In this document: piece by piece, positions 51,671 through 63,382 of the stretch | Layout: each line of letters begins with the position of its first letter | How positions within the stretch are numbered: the stretch's first letter is position 1 | NCBI GenBank assembly: GCA_030998225.1 | Contig: JAPYXD010000161.1 | Location: forward strand, 2,356,001 to 2,420,000 | Direction: 5' to 3' | DNA: 64,000 nucleotides | Source: Diplolepis rosae | Lineage: Eukaryota; Arthropoda; Insecta; Hymenoptera; Diplolepididae | Program-made: the position numbers and the translations under genes | The notes under the pieces: model-generated | Seen by the model: only the letters and a program-made list of their open reading frames with translations | Databases searched by the model: none | Told to the model about the DNA's origin: nothing

Positions 51671-53726
51671 AACGCGTAGGCTCGTTATACTCTGACCTGA
51701 ATAAAGCGGCCAAGTAATGCGCGAGCACTTCGGACTCAGATTTTCAGTAAGGTGGCCAAGTAATGCGCGAGTTCAATGGACGTCAGGACTGATATAAATG
51801 CAAAAATAGCCGCGCAATACGCGAGATCAAACAAAGTCTGACCTAAATAAGGTGGCAAAGAAGTGCGCGAGCTCTTCGGACTCTGGCTTAAAATTATGTG
51901 GCCAAGTAATGCGCGAGTTCAATGGACGTCAGGACTGATATAAATACAAAAATAGCCGCGTAATTCGCGAGTTGAACGAAGTCTGATCTGATAAGAGTGG
52001 CCAAGTAATGCGCGAATTCTTAGGGGTATAAGAATTTTTATAAAGTGGCCAAAAAATAATAATTAACACTTAGGGTCCTTAGACTCTGACCTGAATAAAG
52101 CGGCCAAGTAATGCGCGAGCACTTCGGACTCAGATATTCAGTAAGGTGGCCAAGTAATGCGCGAGTTCAATGGACGTTAGGACTGATATAAATGCAAAAA
52201 TAGCCGCGTAATACGCGAGATCAAACAAAGTCTGACCTAAATAAGGTGGCAAAGAAGTGCGCGAGCTCTTCGGACTCTGGCTTAAAATTATGTGGCCAAG
52301 TAATGCGCGAGTTCAATGGACGTCAGGACTGATATAAATACAAAAATAGCCGCGTAATACGCGAGTTGAACGAAGTCTGATCTGATAAGAGTGGCCAAGT
52401 AATGCGCGAATTCTTAGGGGTACAAGAATTTTTATAAAGTGGCCAAAAAATAATAATTAACGCGTAGGCTAGTTATACTCTGACCTGAATAAAGCGGCCA
52501 AGTAATGCGCGAGCACTTCGGACTCTGATTTTCAGTAAGGTGGCCAAGTAATGCGCGAGCTCTTCGGACTCATGCAAAAAATTATGTGGCCAAGTAATGC
52601 GCGAGCTCTTCGGACTCTGGCTTAACATTATGTGGCCAAGTAATGCGCGAGTTCAATGGACGTCAGGACTGATATAAATGCACAAAAAGCCGCGTAATAC
52701 GCGAGATCAAACAAAGTCTGACCTAAATAAGGTGGCACAGTAATGCGCGAGCTCTTCGGACTCTGGTTTAAATTTATGTGGCCAAGTAATTCGCGAGTTC
52801 AATGGACGTCAGGACTGATATAAATACAAAAATAGCCGCGTAATACGCGAGTTGAACGAAGTCTGACCTGAAAAGAGTGGCCAAAGTAATGCGCGAATTC
52901 TTAGGGGTATAAGAATGTTTATAAAGTGGCCAAAAAATAATAATTAACGCGTAGGCTAGTTATACTCTGACCTGAATAAAGCGGCCAAGTAATGCGCGAG
53001 CACTTCGGACTCTGATTTTCAGTAAGGTGGCCAAGTAATGCGCGAGTTCAATGGACGTTAGGACTGATATAAATGCAAAACTAGCCGCGTAATACGCGAG
53101 ATCAGACGAAATCTGACCTAAATAAGGTGTAAAAGTAATGCGCGAATTCTTAGTACAGAATTTTTATATAAAGTGGCCAAGTAATGCGCGAGATCTTCGG
53201 AGTCTGGCTTAAAATTATGTGTCCAAGTAATGCGCGAGCTCTTCGGACTCTGGCTTAACATTATGTGGCCAAGTAATGCGCGAGTTCAATGGACGTCAGG
53301 ACTGATATAAATGCACAAAAAGCCGCGTAATACGCGAGATCAAACAAAGTCTGACCTAAATAAGGTGGCACAGTAATGCGCGAGCTCTTCGGACTCTGGT
53401 TTAAAATTATGTGGCCAAGTAATGCGCGAGTTCAATGGACGTCAGGACTGATATAAATACAAAAAGCCGCGTAATACGCGAGATCAAAGAAATTCTGACC
53501 TAAATAAGGTGGCAAAGTAATGCGCGAATTCTTAGTACAGAATTTTTATATATAAAGTGGCCAAGTAATGCGCGAGTTTAATGGACGTAAGGACTGATAT
53601 AAATACAAAAATAGGCACGTAATACGCGAGTTGAACGCAGTCTGACCTGAAAAGAGTGGCCAAGTAATGCGCGAATTCTTAGGGGTATAAGAATTTTTAT
53701 AAAGTGGCCAAAACATAATAATAATT
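51671..53726 (+). repeat. Units of 394, 394, 487 and 781 bp
   Basis: Copy of 34198-36251 at a constant offset of 17,473-17,475 bp and of 57139-59191 at 5,465-5,468 bp. A diverged D tail lies at about 52571 (CATGCAAAAAATTATG). One extra A (GGCCAAAGTAATG near 52881) explains 487 against 486. Confidence 0.84.
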
Positions 53727-55817
53727 AAAACTTAGGGTCCTTAGACTCTGACCTGAATAAAGCGGCCAAGTAATGCGCGAGCACTTCGGACTCAGATTTG
53801 CAGTAAGGTGGCCAAGTAATGCGCGAATTCGATGGACGTCAGGACTGATATAAATGCAAAAATAGACGCGTAATACGCGAGATCAAACAAAGTCTGACCT
53901 AAATAAGGTGGCAAAGAAGTGCGCGAGCTCTTCGGACTCTGGCTTAAAATTATGTGGCCAAGTAATGCGCGAGTTCAATGGACGTCAGGACTGATATAAA
54001 TGCACAAAAAGCCGCGTAATACGCGAGATCAAACAAAGTCTGACCTAAATAAGGTGGCAAAGTAATGCGCGAATTCTTAGTACAGAATTTTTATATAAAG
54101 TGGCCAAGTAATGCGCGAGCTTTTCGGACTCTGGCTTAAAATTATGTGGCCAAGTCATGCGCGAGCTCTTCGGACTCTGGCTTAACATTATGGGGCCAAG
54201 TAATGCGCGTGTTCAATGGACGTCAGGACTGATATAAATGCAAAAATAGCCGCGTAATACGCGAGATCAAACGAAGTCTGACCTAAATAAGGTGGAAAAG
54301 TAATGCGCGAATTCTTAGTACAGAATTTTTATATAAAGTGGCCAAGTAATGCGCGAGCACTTCGGACTCTGATTTTCAGTAAGGTGGCCAAGTAATGCGC
54401 GAGTTCAATGGACGTCAGGACTGATATAAATGCAAAAATAGCCGCGTAATACGCGAGATCTGACGAAGTCTGACCTAAATAATGTGGAAAAGTAATGCGC
54501 GAATTCTTAGTACAGGATTGTTATATAAAGTGGCCAAGTAATGCGCGAGCTCTTCGGACTCTGGGTTAAAATGATGAGGCCAAGTAATGCGCGAGCTCTT
54601 CGGACACTGGCTTAACATTATGTGGCCAAGTAATGCGCGAGTTCAATGGACGTCAGGACTGATATAAATGCAAAAATAGCCGCGTAATACGCGAGATCAA
54701 ACAAAGTCTGACCTAAATAAGGTGGCAAAGTAATGCGCGAATTCTTAGTACAGAATTTTTATATATAAAGTGGCCAAGTAATGCGCGAGTTTAATGGACG
54801 TCAGGACTGATATGAATACAAAAATAGGCTCGTGATACGCGAGATCAAACGAAATCTGACCTAAATAAGGTGGCAAAGTAATGCGCGAATTCTTAGGGGT
54901 ATAAGAATTTTTATAAAGTGGCCAAAACACAATAAGTAACGCGTCGGCTCGTTATACTCTGACCTGAATAAAGCGGCCAAGTAAGGCGCGAGCACTTCGG
55001 ACTCTGATGTTCAGTAAGGTGGCCAAGTAATGCGCGAGTTCAATGGACGTCAGGACTGATATAAATGCAAAAATAGCCGCGTAATACGCGAGATCAAACA
55101 AAGTCTGACCTAAATAAGGTGGAAAAGTAATGGGCGAATTCTTAGTACAGAATTTTTATATAAATTGGCCTAGTAATGCGCGAGCTCTTCGGACTCTGGC
55201 TTAAAATTATGTGGCCAAGTAATGCGCGAGTTCAATGGGGGTCAGGACTGATATAAATGCAAAAATAGCCGCGTAATACGCGAGATCAAACGAAATCTGA
55301 CCTAAATAAGGTGGCAAAGTAATGCGCGAGCTCTTCGGACTCTGGCTTAACATTATGTGGCCAAGTAATGCGCGAGTTCAATGGACGTCATGACTGATAT
55401 AAATGCACAAAAAGCCGCGTAAGACGCGAGATCAAACAAAGTCTGACCTAAATAAGGTGGCAAAGTAATGCGCGAATTCTTAGTACAGAATTGTCATATA
55501 TAAAGTGGCCAAGTAATGCGCGAGTTTAATGAACGTCAGGACTGATATGAATACAAAAATAGGCGCGTAATACGCGAGATCAAACAAAGTCTGACCTAAA
55601 TAAGGTGGCAAAGTACTGCGCGAGCTCTTCGGACTCTGGCTTAAAATTATGTCGCCAAGTAATGCGCGAGTTCAATGGACGTCAGGACTGATATAAATAC
55701 AAAAATAGCCGCGTAATACGCGAGTTGAACGAAGTCTGATCTGATAAGAGTGGCCAAGTAATGCGCGAATTCTTAGGGGTATAAGAATTTTTATAAAGTG
55801 TCCAAAAAATAAGAATT
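53727..55817 (+). repeat. Units of 1211 and 880 bp
   Basis: Opens with the rare ATAATAATTAAAACTT F2 shared with 7579 and follows that block closely for roughly 900 bp (AAGTCATGCGCGAG at about 425 bases from the junction in both), then diverges. The next F2 reads AACACAATAAGTAACGCGTCGG. The 880-bp unit ends with the CACAAAAAGCC and GTAAGACGCG B typical of units leading into AAGAATTAAC. Confidence 0.76.
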
Positions 55818-57138
55818 AACACTTAGGGTCCTTAGACTCTGACCTGAATAAAGCGGCCAAGTAATGCGCGAGCACTTCGGACTCAGATTTTCAGTAAGGT
55901 GGCCAAGTAATGCGCGAGTTCAATGGTCGTCAGGACTGATATAAATGCAAAAATAGCCACGTAATACGCGAGATCAAACAAAGTCTGACCTAAATAAGGT
56001 GGCAAAGTAATGCGCGAGCTCCTCGGACTCTGGCTTAAAATTATGTAGCCAAGTAATGCTCGAGTTCAATGGATGTCAGGACTGATATAAATGCCAAAAT
56101 AGCCGCGTAATACGCGAGATCAAACAAAGTCTGACCTAAATAAGGTGGCAAAGTAATGCGCGAGCTCCTCGGACTCTGGCTTAAAATTATGTAGCCAAGT
56201 AATGCGCGAGTTCAATGGACGTCAGGACTGATATAAATACAAAAATAGCCGCGTAATACGCGAGTTGAACGAAGTCTGATCTGATAAGAGTGGCCAAGTA
56301 ATCCGCGAATTCTTAGGGGTATAAGAATTTTTATAAAGTGTCCAAAAAATAATAATTAACACTTAGGGTCCTTAGACTCTGACCTGAATAAAGCGGCCTA
56401 GTAATGCGCGAGCACTTCGGACTCAGATTTTCAGTAAGGTGGCCAAGTAATGCGCGAGTTCAATGGTCGTCAGGACCGATATAAATGCAAAAATAGCCGA
56501 GTAATACGTGAGATCAAACGAAGTCTGACCTAAATAAAGTGGCAAAGTACTGAGCGAATTCTTAGTACAGAATTTTTATATAAAGTGGCCAAGTATTGCG
56601 CGAGCTCTTCGGACTCTGGCTTAAAATTATGTGGCCAAGTAATGCGCGAGTTCAATGGACGTCAGGACTGATATAAATGCAAAAATAGCCGCGTAATACG
56701 CGAGATCAAACGAAATCTGACCTAAAAAAGGTGGCAAAGTAATGCGCGAATTCTTAGTACCGAATTTTTATATAAATTGGCCAAGTAATGCGCGAGCTCT
56801 TCGGACTCTGGCTTAAAATTATGTGGCCAAGTAATGCGCGAGTTCAATGGACGTCAGGACTGATATAAATGCAAAAATAGCCGCGTAATACGCGAGATCA
56901 AGCAAAGTCTGACCTAAATAAGGTGGCAAAGTAATGCGCCAATTCTTAGTACAGAATTTTTATATATAAAGTGGCCAAGTAATGCGCGAGTTTAATGGAC
57001 GTCAGGACTGATATGAATACAAAACTAGGCGCGTAATACGCGAAATCAAACGAAATCTGACCTAAATAAGGTGGCAAATTAATGCGCGAATTCTTAGGGG
57101 TATAAGAATTTTTATAAAGTGGCCAAAAAATAATAATT
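55818..57138 (+). repeat. Units of 540 (AAGAATTAAC allele) and 781 bp
   Basis: Copy of 50058-51670, offset 5,760 bp. The 781-bp unit lacks 292 bp (two 146-bp trimers) relative to 50598-51670. The joint is visible near 56461-56480, where an A with GGTCGTCAGG runs directly into the CCGATATAAATG and CCGAGTAATACGTG form. Confidence 0.8.
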
Positions 57139-59191
57139 AACGCGTAGGCTCGTTATACTCTGACCTGAATAAAGCGGCCAAGTAATGCGCGAGCACTTCG
57201 GACTCAGATTTTCAGTAAGGTGGCCAAGTAATGCGCGAGTTCAATGGACGTCAGGACTGATATAAATGCAAAAATAGCCGCGCAATACGCGAGATCAAAC
57301 AAAGTCTGACCTAAATAAGGTGGCAAAGAAGTGCGCGAGCTCTTCGGAATCTGGCTTAAAATTATGTGGCCAAGTAATGCGCGAGTTCAATGGACGTCAG
57401 GACTGATATAAATACAAAAATAGCCGCGTAATTCGCGAGTTGAACGAAGTCTGATCTGATAAGAGTGGCCAAGTAATGCGCGAATTCTTAGGGGTATAAG
57501 AATTTTTATAAAGTGGCCAAAAAATAATAATTAACACTTAGGGTCCTTAGACTCTGACCTGAATAAAGCGGCCAAGTAATGCGCGAGCACTTCGGACTCA
57601 GATTTTCAGTAAGGTGGCCAAGTAATGCGCGAGTTCAATGGACGTTAGGACTGATATAAATGCAAAAATAGCCGCGTAATACGCGAGATCAAACAAAGTC
57701 TGACCTAAATAAGGTGGCAAAGAAGTGCGCGAGCTCTTCGGACTCTGGCTTAAAATTATGTGGCCAATTAATGCGCGAGTTCAATGGACGTCAGGACTGA
57801 TATAAATACAAAAATAGCCGCGTAATACGCGAGTTGAACGTAGTCTGATCTGATAAGAGTGGCCAAGTAATGCGCGAATTCTTAGGGGTACAAGAATTTT
57901 TATAAAGTGGCCAAAAATAATAATTAACGCGTAGGCTCGTTATACTCTGACCTGAATAAAGCGGCCAAGTAATGCGCGAGCACTTCGGACTCTGATTTTC
58001 AGTAAGGTGGCCAAGTAATGCGCGAGCTCTTCGGACTCTGGCATAAAATTATGTGGCCAAGTAATGCGCGAGCTCTTCGGACTCTGGCTTAACATTATGT
58101 GGCCAAGTAATGCGCGAGTTCAATGGACGTCAGGACTGATATAAATGCACAAAAAGCCGCGTAATACGCGAGATCAAACAAAGTCTGACCTAAATAAGGT
58201 GGCACAGTAATGCGCGAGCTCTTCGGACTCTGGTTTAAAATTATGTGGCCAAGTAATGCGCGAGTTCAATGGACGTCAGGACTGATATAAATACAAAAAT
58301 AGCCGCGTAATACGCGAGTTGAACGAAGTCTGATCTGATAAGAGTGGCCAAGTAATGCGCGAATTCTTAGGGGTATAAGAATTTTTATAAAGTGGCCAAA
58401 AAATAATAATTAACGCGTAGGCTAGTTATACTCTGACCTGAATAAAGCGGCCAAGTAATGCGCGAGCACTTCGGACTCTGATTTTCAGTAAGGTGGCCAA
58501 GTAATGCGCGAGTGCAATGGACGTTAGGACTGATATAAATGCAAAACTAGCCGCGTAATACGCGAGATCAGACGAAATCTGACCTAAATAAGGTGTAAAA
58601 GTAATGCGCGAATTCTTAGTACAGAATTTTTATATAAAGTGGCCAAGTAATGCGCGAGCTCTTCGGACTCTTACTAAAAATTATGTGTCCAAGTAATGCG
58701 CGAGCTCTTCGGACTCTGGCTTAACATTATGTGGCCAAGTAATGCGCGAGTTCAATGGACGTCAGGACTGATATAAATGCACAAAAAGCCGCGTAATACG
58801 CGAGATCAAACAAAGTCTGACCTAAATAAGGTGGCACAGTAATGCGCGAGCTCTTCGGACTCTGGTTTAAAATTATGTGGCCAAGTAATGCGCGAGTTCA
58901 ATGGACGTCAGGACTGATACAAATGCACAAAAAGCCGCGTAATACGCGAGATCAAACAAAGTCTGACCTAAATAAGGTGGCAAAGTAATGCGCGAATTCT
59001 TAGTACAGAATTTTTATATATAAAGTGGCCAAGTAATGCGCGAGTTTAATGGACGTCAGGACTGATATGAATACAAAAATAGGTGCGTAATACGCGAGTT
59101 GAACGCAGTCTGACCTGAAAAGAGTGGCCAAGTAATGCGCGAATTCTTAGGGGTATAAGAATTTTTATAAAGTGGCCAAAAAATAATAATT
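57139..59191 (+). repeat. Units of 394, 393, 486 and 780 bp
   Basis: Third full copy of the 394-394-486-780 series. One A is missing in the A/T tract near 57910 (GGCCAAAAATAATAATTAAC), which shortens the second unit to 393. A D tail near 58670 is altered (CTCTTACTAAAAATTATG). Confidence 0.84.
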
Positions 59192-60400
59192 AACACTTAG
59201 GGACCTTAGACTCTGACCTGAATAAAGCGGCCAAGTAATGCGCGAGAACTTAGGACTATAATAATCATTAAGGTTCACAAGTAATGCGCGAGTTCAGTTG
59301 AAGTCAGGACTGTTATAAATGCAAAAATAGACGCGTAATACGCGAGATCAAACAAAGTCTGACCTAAATAAGGTGGCAAAGTACTGCGCGAGCTCTTCGG
59401 ACTCTGGCTTAAAATTATGTGGCCAAGTAATGCGCGAGTTCAATGGACGTCAGGACTGATATAAATGCACAAAAAGCCGCGTAATACGCGAGATCAAACA
59501 AAGTCTGACCTAAATAAGGTGGCAAAGTAATGCGCGAATTCTTAGTACAGAATTTTTATATAAAGTGGCCAAGTAATGCGCGAGCTCTTCGGACTCTGGC
59601 TTTAAGTTATGTGGCCAAGTCATGCGCGAGCTCTTCGGACTCTGGCTTAACATTATGTGGCCAAGTAATGCGCGAGTTCAATGGACGTCAGGACTGATAT
59701 AAATGCAAAAGTAGCCGCGTAATACGCGAGATCAGACGAAATCTGACCTAAATAAGGTGGCAAAGTAATGCGCGAATTCTTAGTACAGAATTTTTATATA
59801 AAGTGGCCAAGTAATGCGCGAGCACTTCGGACTCTGATTTTCAGTAAGGTGGCCAAGTAACGCGCGAGTTCAATGGACGTCAGGACTGATATAAATGCAA
59901 AAATAGCCGCGTAATACGCGAGATCAAACGAAATCTGTCCTAAATAAGGTGGAAAAGTAATGCGCGAATTCTTAGTACAGAATTTTTATATAAAGTGGCC
60001 AAGTGATGCGCGAGCTCTTCGGACTCTGGCTTAAAATGATGTGGCCAAGTAATGCGCGAGCTCTTCGGACTCTGGCTTAAAATTATGTGGCCAAGTAATG
60101 CGCGAGTTCAATGCAAGTCAGGACTGATATAAATGCAAAAATAGCCGCGTAATACGCGAGATAAAACAAAGTCTGACCTAAATAAGGTGGCAAAGTAATG
60201 GGCGAATTCTTAGTACAGGATTTTTATATAAAGTGTCCAAGTAATGCGCGAGTTCAATGGACGTCAGGACTGATATAAATACAAAAATAGGCGCGTAATA
60301 CGCGAGATCAAACGAAATCTGACCTAAATAAGGTGGCAAAGTAATGCGCGAATTCTTAGGGGTATAAGAATTTTTATAAAGTGGCCAAAAAATAATATTT
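59192..60400 (+). repeat. Higher-order unit, 1209 bp
   Basis: Counterpart of 53727-54937 (1211 bp) in the tandem duplication. The E-A-B start at about 59246-59330 is heavily substituted (GAACTTAGGACTATAATAAT, AAGGTTCACAAG, TCAGTTGAAGTCAGG) while the rest is near consensus. Confidence 0.78.
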
Positions 60401-62263
60401 AACGCGTAGGCTCGTTATACTCTGACCTGAATAAAGCGGCCAAGTAATGCGCGAGCACTTCGGACTCTGATTTTCAGTAAGGTGGCCAAGTAATGCGCGA
60501 GTTCAATGGACGTCAGGACTGATATAAATGCAAAAATAGCCGCGTAATACGCGAGATCAAACAAAGTCTGACCTAAATAAGGTGGAAAAGTAATGCGCGA
60601 ATTCTTAGTACAGAATTTTTATATAAAGGGGCCAATGAATGCGCGAGCTATTCGGTCTCTGTCTTAAAATTATGTGGCCAAGTAATGCGCGAGTTCAATT
60701 GAGGTCAGGACTGATATAAATGCAAAATTAGCCGCGTAATACGCGAAATCAAACGAAATCTGACCTAAAAAAGGTGGCAAAGTAATGCGCGAATTCTTAG
60801 TACAGAATTTTTATATAAAGTGGCCAAGTAATGCGCGAGCTCTTCGGACTCTGGCTTAAAATTATGTGGCCAAGTAATGCGCGAGTTCAATGGACGTCAG
60901 GACTGATATAAATGCAAAAATAGCCGCGTAATACGCGAGATCAAACGAAATCTGACCTAAATAAGGTGGCAAAGTAATGCGCGAATTCTTAGTACAGAAT
61001 TTTTATATCTAAAGTTGCCAAGTAATGCGCGAGTTCAATGGACGTCAGGACGGTTATAAATAAAAAAAAAGGCGCGTAATACGCGAGATCAAACGAAATC
61101 TGACCTAAATAAGGTGGCAAAGTAATGCTCGAATTCTTAGGGGTATAAGAATTTTTATAAAGTGGCCAAAAAATAATAATTAACGCGTAGGCTCGTTATA
61201 CTCTGACCTGAATAAAGCGGCCAAGTAATGCTCGAGCACTTCGGACTCAGATTTTCAGTAAGGTGGCCAAGTAATGCTCGAGTTCAATGGACGTCAGGAC
61301 TGATATAAATGCAAAAATAGCTGCGTAATACGCGAGATCAAACGAAATCTGACCTAAATAAGGTGGCAAAGTAATGCGCGAGGTCTTCGGACTCTGGCTT
61401 AACATTATGTGGCCAAGTAATGCGCGAGTTCAATGGACGTCATGACTGATATAAATGCACAAAAAGCCGCGTAATACGCGAGATCAAACAAAGTCTGACC
61501 TAAATAAGGTGGCAAAGTAATGCGCGAATTCTTAGTACAGAATTTTCATATATAAAGTGGCCAAGTAATGCGCGAGTTTAATGAACGTCAGGACTGATAT
61601 GAATACAAAAATAGGCGCGTAATACGCGAGATCAAACAAAGTCTGACCTAAATAAGGTGGCAAAGTACTGCGCGAGCTCTTCGGACTCTGGCTTAAAATT
61701 ATGTCGCCAAGTAATGCGCGAGTTCAATGGACGTCAGGACTGATATAAATACAAAAATAGCCGCGTAATACGCGAGTTGAACGAAGTCTGATCTGATAAG
61801 AGTGGCCAAGTAATGCGCGAATTCTTAGGGGTATAGGAATTTTTATAAAGTGGCCAAAAAATAATAATTAACGCGTAGGCTCGTTATACTCTGACCTGAA
61901 TAAAGCGGCCAAGTAATGCGCGAGCACTTCGGACTCAGATTTTCAGTAAGGTGGCCAAGTAATGCGCGAATTCAATGGACGTCAGGACTGATATAAATGC
62001 AAAAATAGCCGCGTAATACGCGAGATCAAACAAAGTCTGACCTAAATAGGGTGGCAAAGTACGGCGCGAGCTCCTCGGACTCTGGCTTAAAATTATGTGG
62101 CCAAGTAATGCGCGAGTTCAATGGACGTCAGGACTGATATAAATACAAAAATAGCCGCGTAATACGCGAGTTGAACGAAGTCTGATCTGATAAGAGTGGA
62201 CAAGTAATGCGCCAATTCTTAAGGGTATAAGTATTTTTATAAAGTGGCCAAAAAATAATAATT
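60401..62263 (+). repeat. Units of 791, 678 and 394 bp
   Basis: The 791-bp unit opens with the AATAATATTTAACGCG F2 and contains an A with GACGGTTATAAATAAAAAAA near 61049. The 678-bp unit resembles the 688-bp family and carries AATGCTCGAGCAC in E and AATGCTCGAGTTC in A, but with CGGACTCAG. The 394-bp unit follows. Confidence 0.74.
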
Positions 62264-62933
62264 AACGCGTAGGCTCGTTATACTCTGACCTGAATAAAGC
62301 GGCCAAGTAATGCGCGAGCACTTCGGACTCTGATTTTCAGTAAGGTGGCCAAGTAATGCGCGAGTTCAATGGACGTCAGGACTGATATAAATGCAAAAAT
62401 AGCCGCGTAATACGCGAGATCAGACGAAATCTGACCTAAATAAGGTGGCACAGTAATGCGCGAGCTCTTCGGACTCTGGCTTAACATTATGTGGCCAAGT
62501 AATGCGCGAGTTCAATGGACGTCAGGACTGATATAAATGCACAAAAAGCCGCGTAATACGCGAGATCAAACAAAGTCTGACCTAAATAAGGTGGCACAGT
62601 AATGCGCGAGCTCTTCGGACTCTGGCTTAACATTATGTGGCCAAGTAATGCGCGAGTTCAATGGACGTCAGGACTGATACAAATGCACAAAAAGCCGCGT
62701 AATACGCGAGATCAAACAAAGTCTGACCTAAATAAGGTGGCAAAGTAATGCGCGAATTCTTAGTACAGAATTTTTATATATAAAGTGGCCAAGTAATGCG
62801 CGAGTTTAATGGACGTCAGGACTGATATGAATACAAAAATAGGGGCGTAATACGCGAGTTGAACGCAGTCTGACCTGAAAAGAGTGGCCAAGTAATGCGC
62901 GAATTCTTAGGGGTATAAGAATTTTTATAAAGT

Positions 62934-62988
62934 GGCCAAAAAATAATAATTAACACTTAGGGTCCTTAGACTCTGACCTGAATAAAGC
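62934..62988 (+). repeat. Representative F2 junction monomer (55 bp), box lost
   Basis: Starts GGCC, but AAAAAATAATAATTAAC replaces the AAGTAATGCGCGAG box. The end CTGACCTGAATAAAGC matches the tails of other monomers. Two allele classes occur: F2a (ACACTTAGGGTCCTTAGAC) and F2b (ACGCGTAGG followed by CTCG, CTAG or TTCG, then TTATAC). F2 makes a 103-bp box-to-box interval where about 46 is normal, and it marks the start of each higher-order unit. Confidence 0.88.
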
Positions 62989-63034
62989 GGCCAAGTAATG
63001 CGCGAGCACTTCGGACTCAGATATTCAGTAAGGT
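62989..63034 (+). repeat. Representative E monomer (46 bp), unit-opening
   Basis: Box GGCCAAGTAATGCGCGAG, then CACTTCGGACTCAGAT and TTCAGTAAGGT. E normally follows F2 as the first boxed monomer of a unit. It also appears inside some long units after C, for example near 14156 and 17454. Two alleles are frequent: GACTCAGAT and GACTCTGAT. Confidence 0.88.
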
Positions 63035-63089
63035 GGCCAAGTAATGCGCGAGTTCAATGGACGTCAGGACTGATATAAATACAAAAATA
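63035..63089 (+). repeat. Representative A monomer (55 bp)
   Basis: Box GGCCAAGTAATGCGCGAG, then a tail holding TTCAATGGACGTCAGG and ending ATATAAATACAAAAATA. It is the longest boxed monomer and is always followed by B in the parts I parsed. The tail carries an AatII-type GACGTC palindrome. Common variants are TTTAATGGACGTC with ATATGAATAC (here A'), TTTAATGAACGTC, GGTCGTCAGG, GGATGTCAGG and ACTGATATAAATGCACAAAAA. Confidence 0.9.
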
Positions 63090-63133
63090 GCCGCGTAATA
63101 CGCGAGTTGAACGAAGTCTGATCTGATAAGAGT
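63090..63133 (+). repeat. Representative B3 monomer (44 bp), unit-closing B variant
   Basis: It carries the same palindromic box as B, but the tail is GTTGAACGAAGTCTGATC ending GATAAGAGT, one base shorter. It sits directly before F1 and so closes many higher-order units. A sister form reads TTGAACGCAGTCTGACC with AAAAGAGT, for example near 6700, 7480, 36150 and 62850. Confidence 0.85.
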
Positions 63134-63181
63134 GGCCAAGTAATGCGCGAATTCTTAGGGGTATAAGAATTTTTATAAAGT
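63134..63181 (+). repeat. Representative F1 monomer (48 bp), unit-closing
   Basis: Box ending GCGCGAATTC, then TTAGGGGTATAAG and an AT-rich tail ATTTTTATAAAGT. It is clearly related to C but carries AGGGGTATAAG where C has AGTACAGAAT. It always precedes F2. Variants GGGATATAAG, GGGGTACAAG and GGGTTTATG tag particular duplicated units. Confidence 0.88.
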
Positions 63182-63382
63182 GGCCATAAAATAATAATTA
63201 ACGCGTAGGCTAGTTATACTCTGACCTGAATAAAGCGGCCAAGTAATGCGCGAGCACTTCGGACTCTGATTTTCAGTAAGGTGGCCAAGTAATGCGCGAG
63301 TTCATTGGATGTCAGGACTGATATAAATGCAAAAATAGCCGCGTAATACGCGAGATCAAACAAAGTCTGACCTAAATAAGGT

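Larger units (their letters stand above)
62264..63199 (+). repeat. Units of 688 and 248 bp, including the shortest unit
   Basis: 62952-63199 is the minimal unit, F2a-E-A-B3-F1 (55+46+55+44+48 = 248), with no internal repeat block. It is the base case for the 394- and 540-bp units, which add one and two 146-bp A-B-D trimers. Confidence 0.85.

Noticed and set aside
62952..62975. Telomeric repeat (TTAGGG in F2a, TTAGGGG in F1)
   Set aside because: Each occurs once per unit, never in tandem, with flanks that are ordinary monomer sequence.
62978..62988. Polyadenylation signal AATAAA in every F2
   Set aside because: There is no upstream coding region or transcript evidence; the hexamer is part of the fixed monomer tail TGAATAAAGC.
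62989..63034. CENP-B box in the TTCGGACTC part of D and E
   Set aside because: The TTCG start is present, but the required A and the CGGG at the correct spacing are absent.
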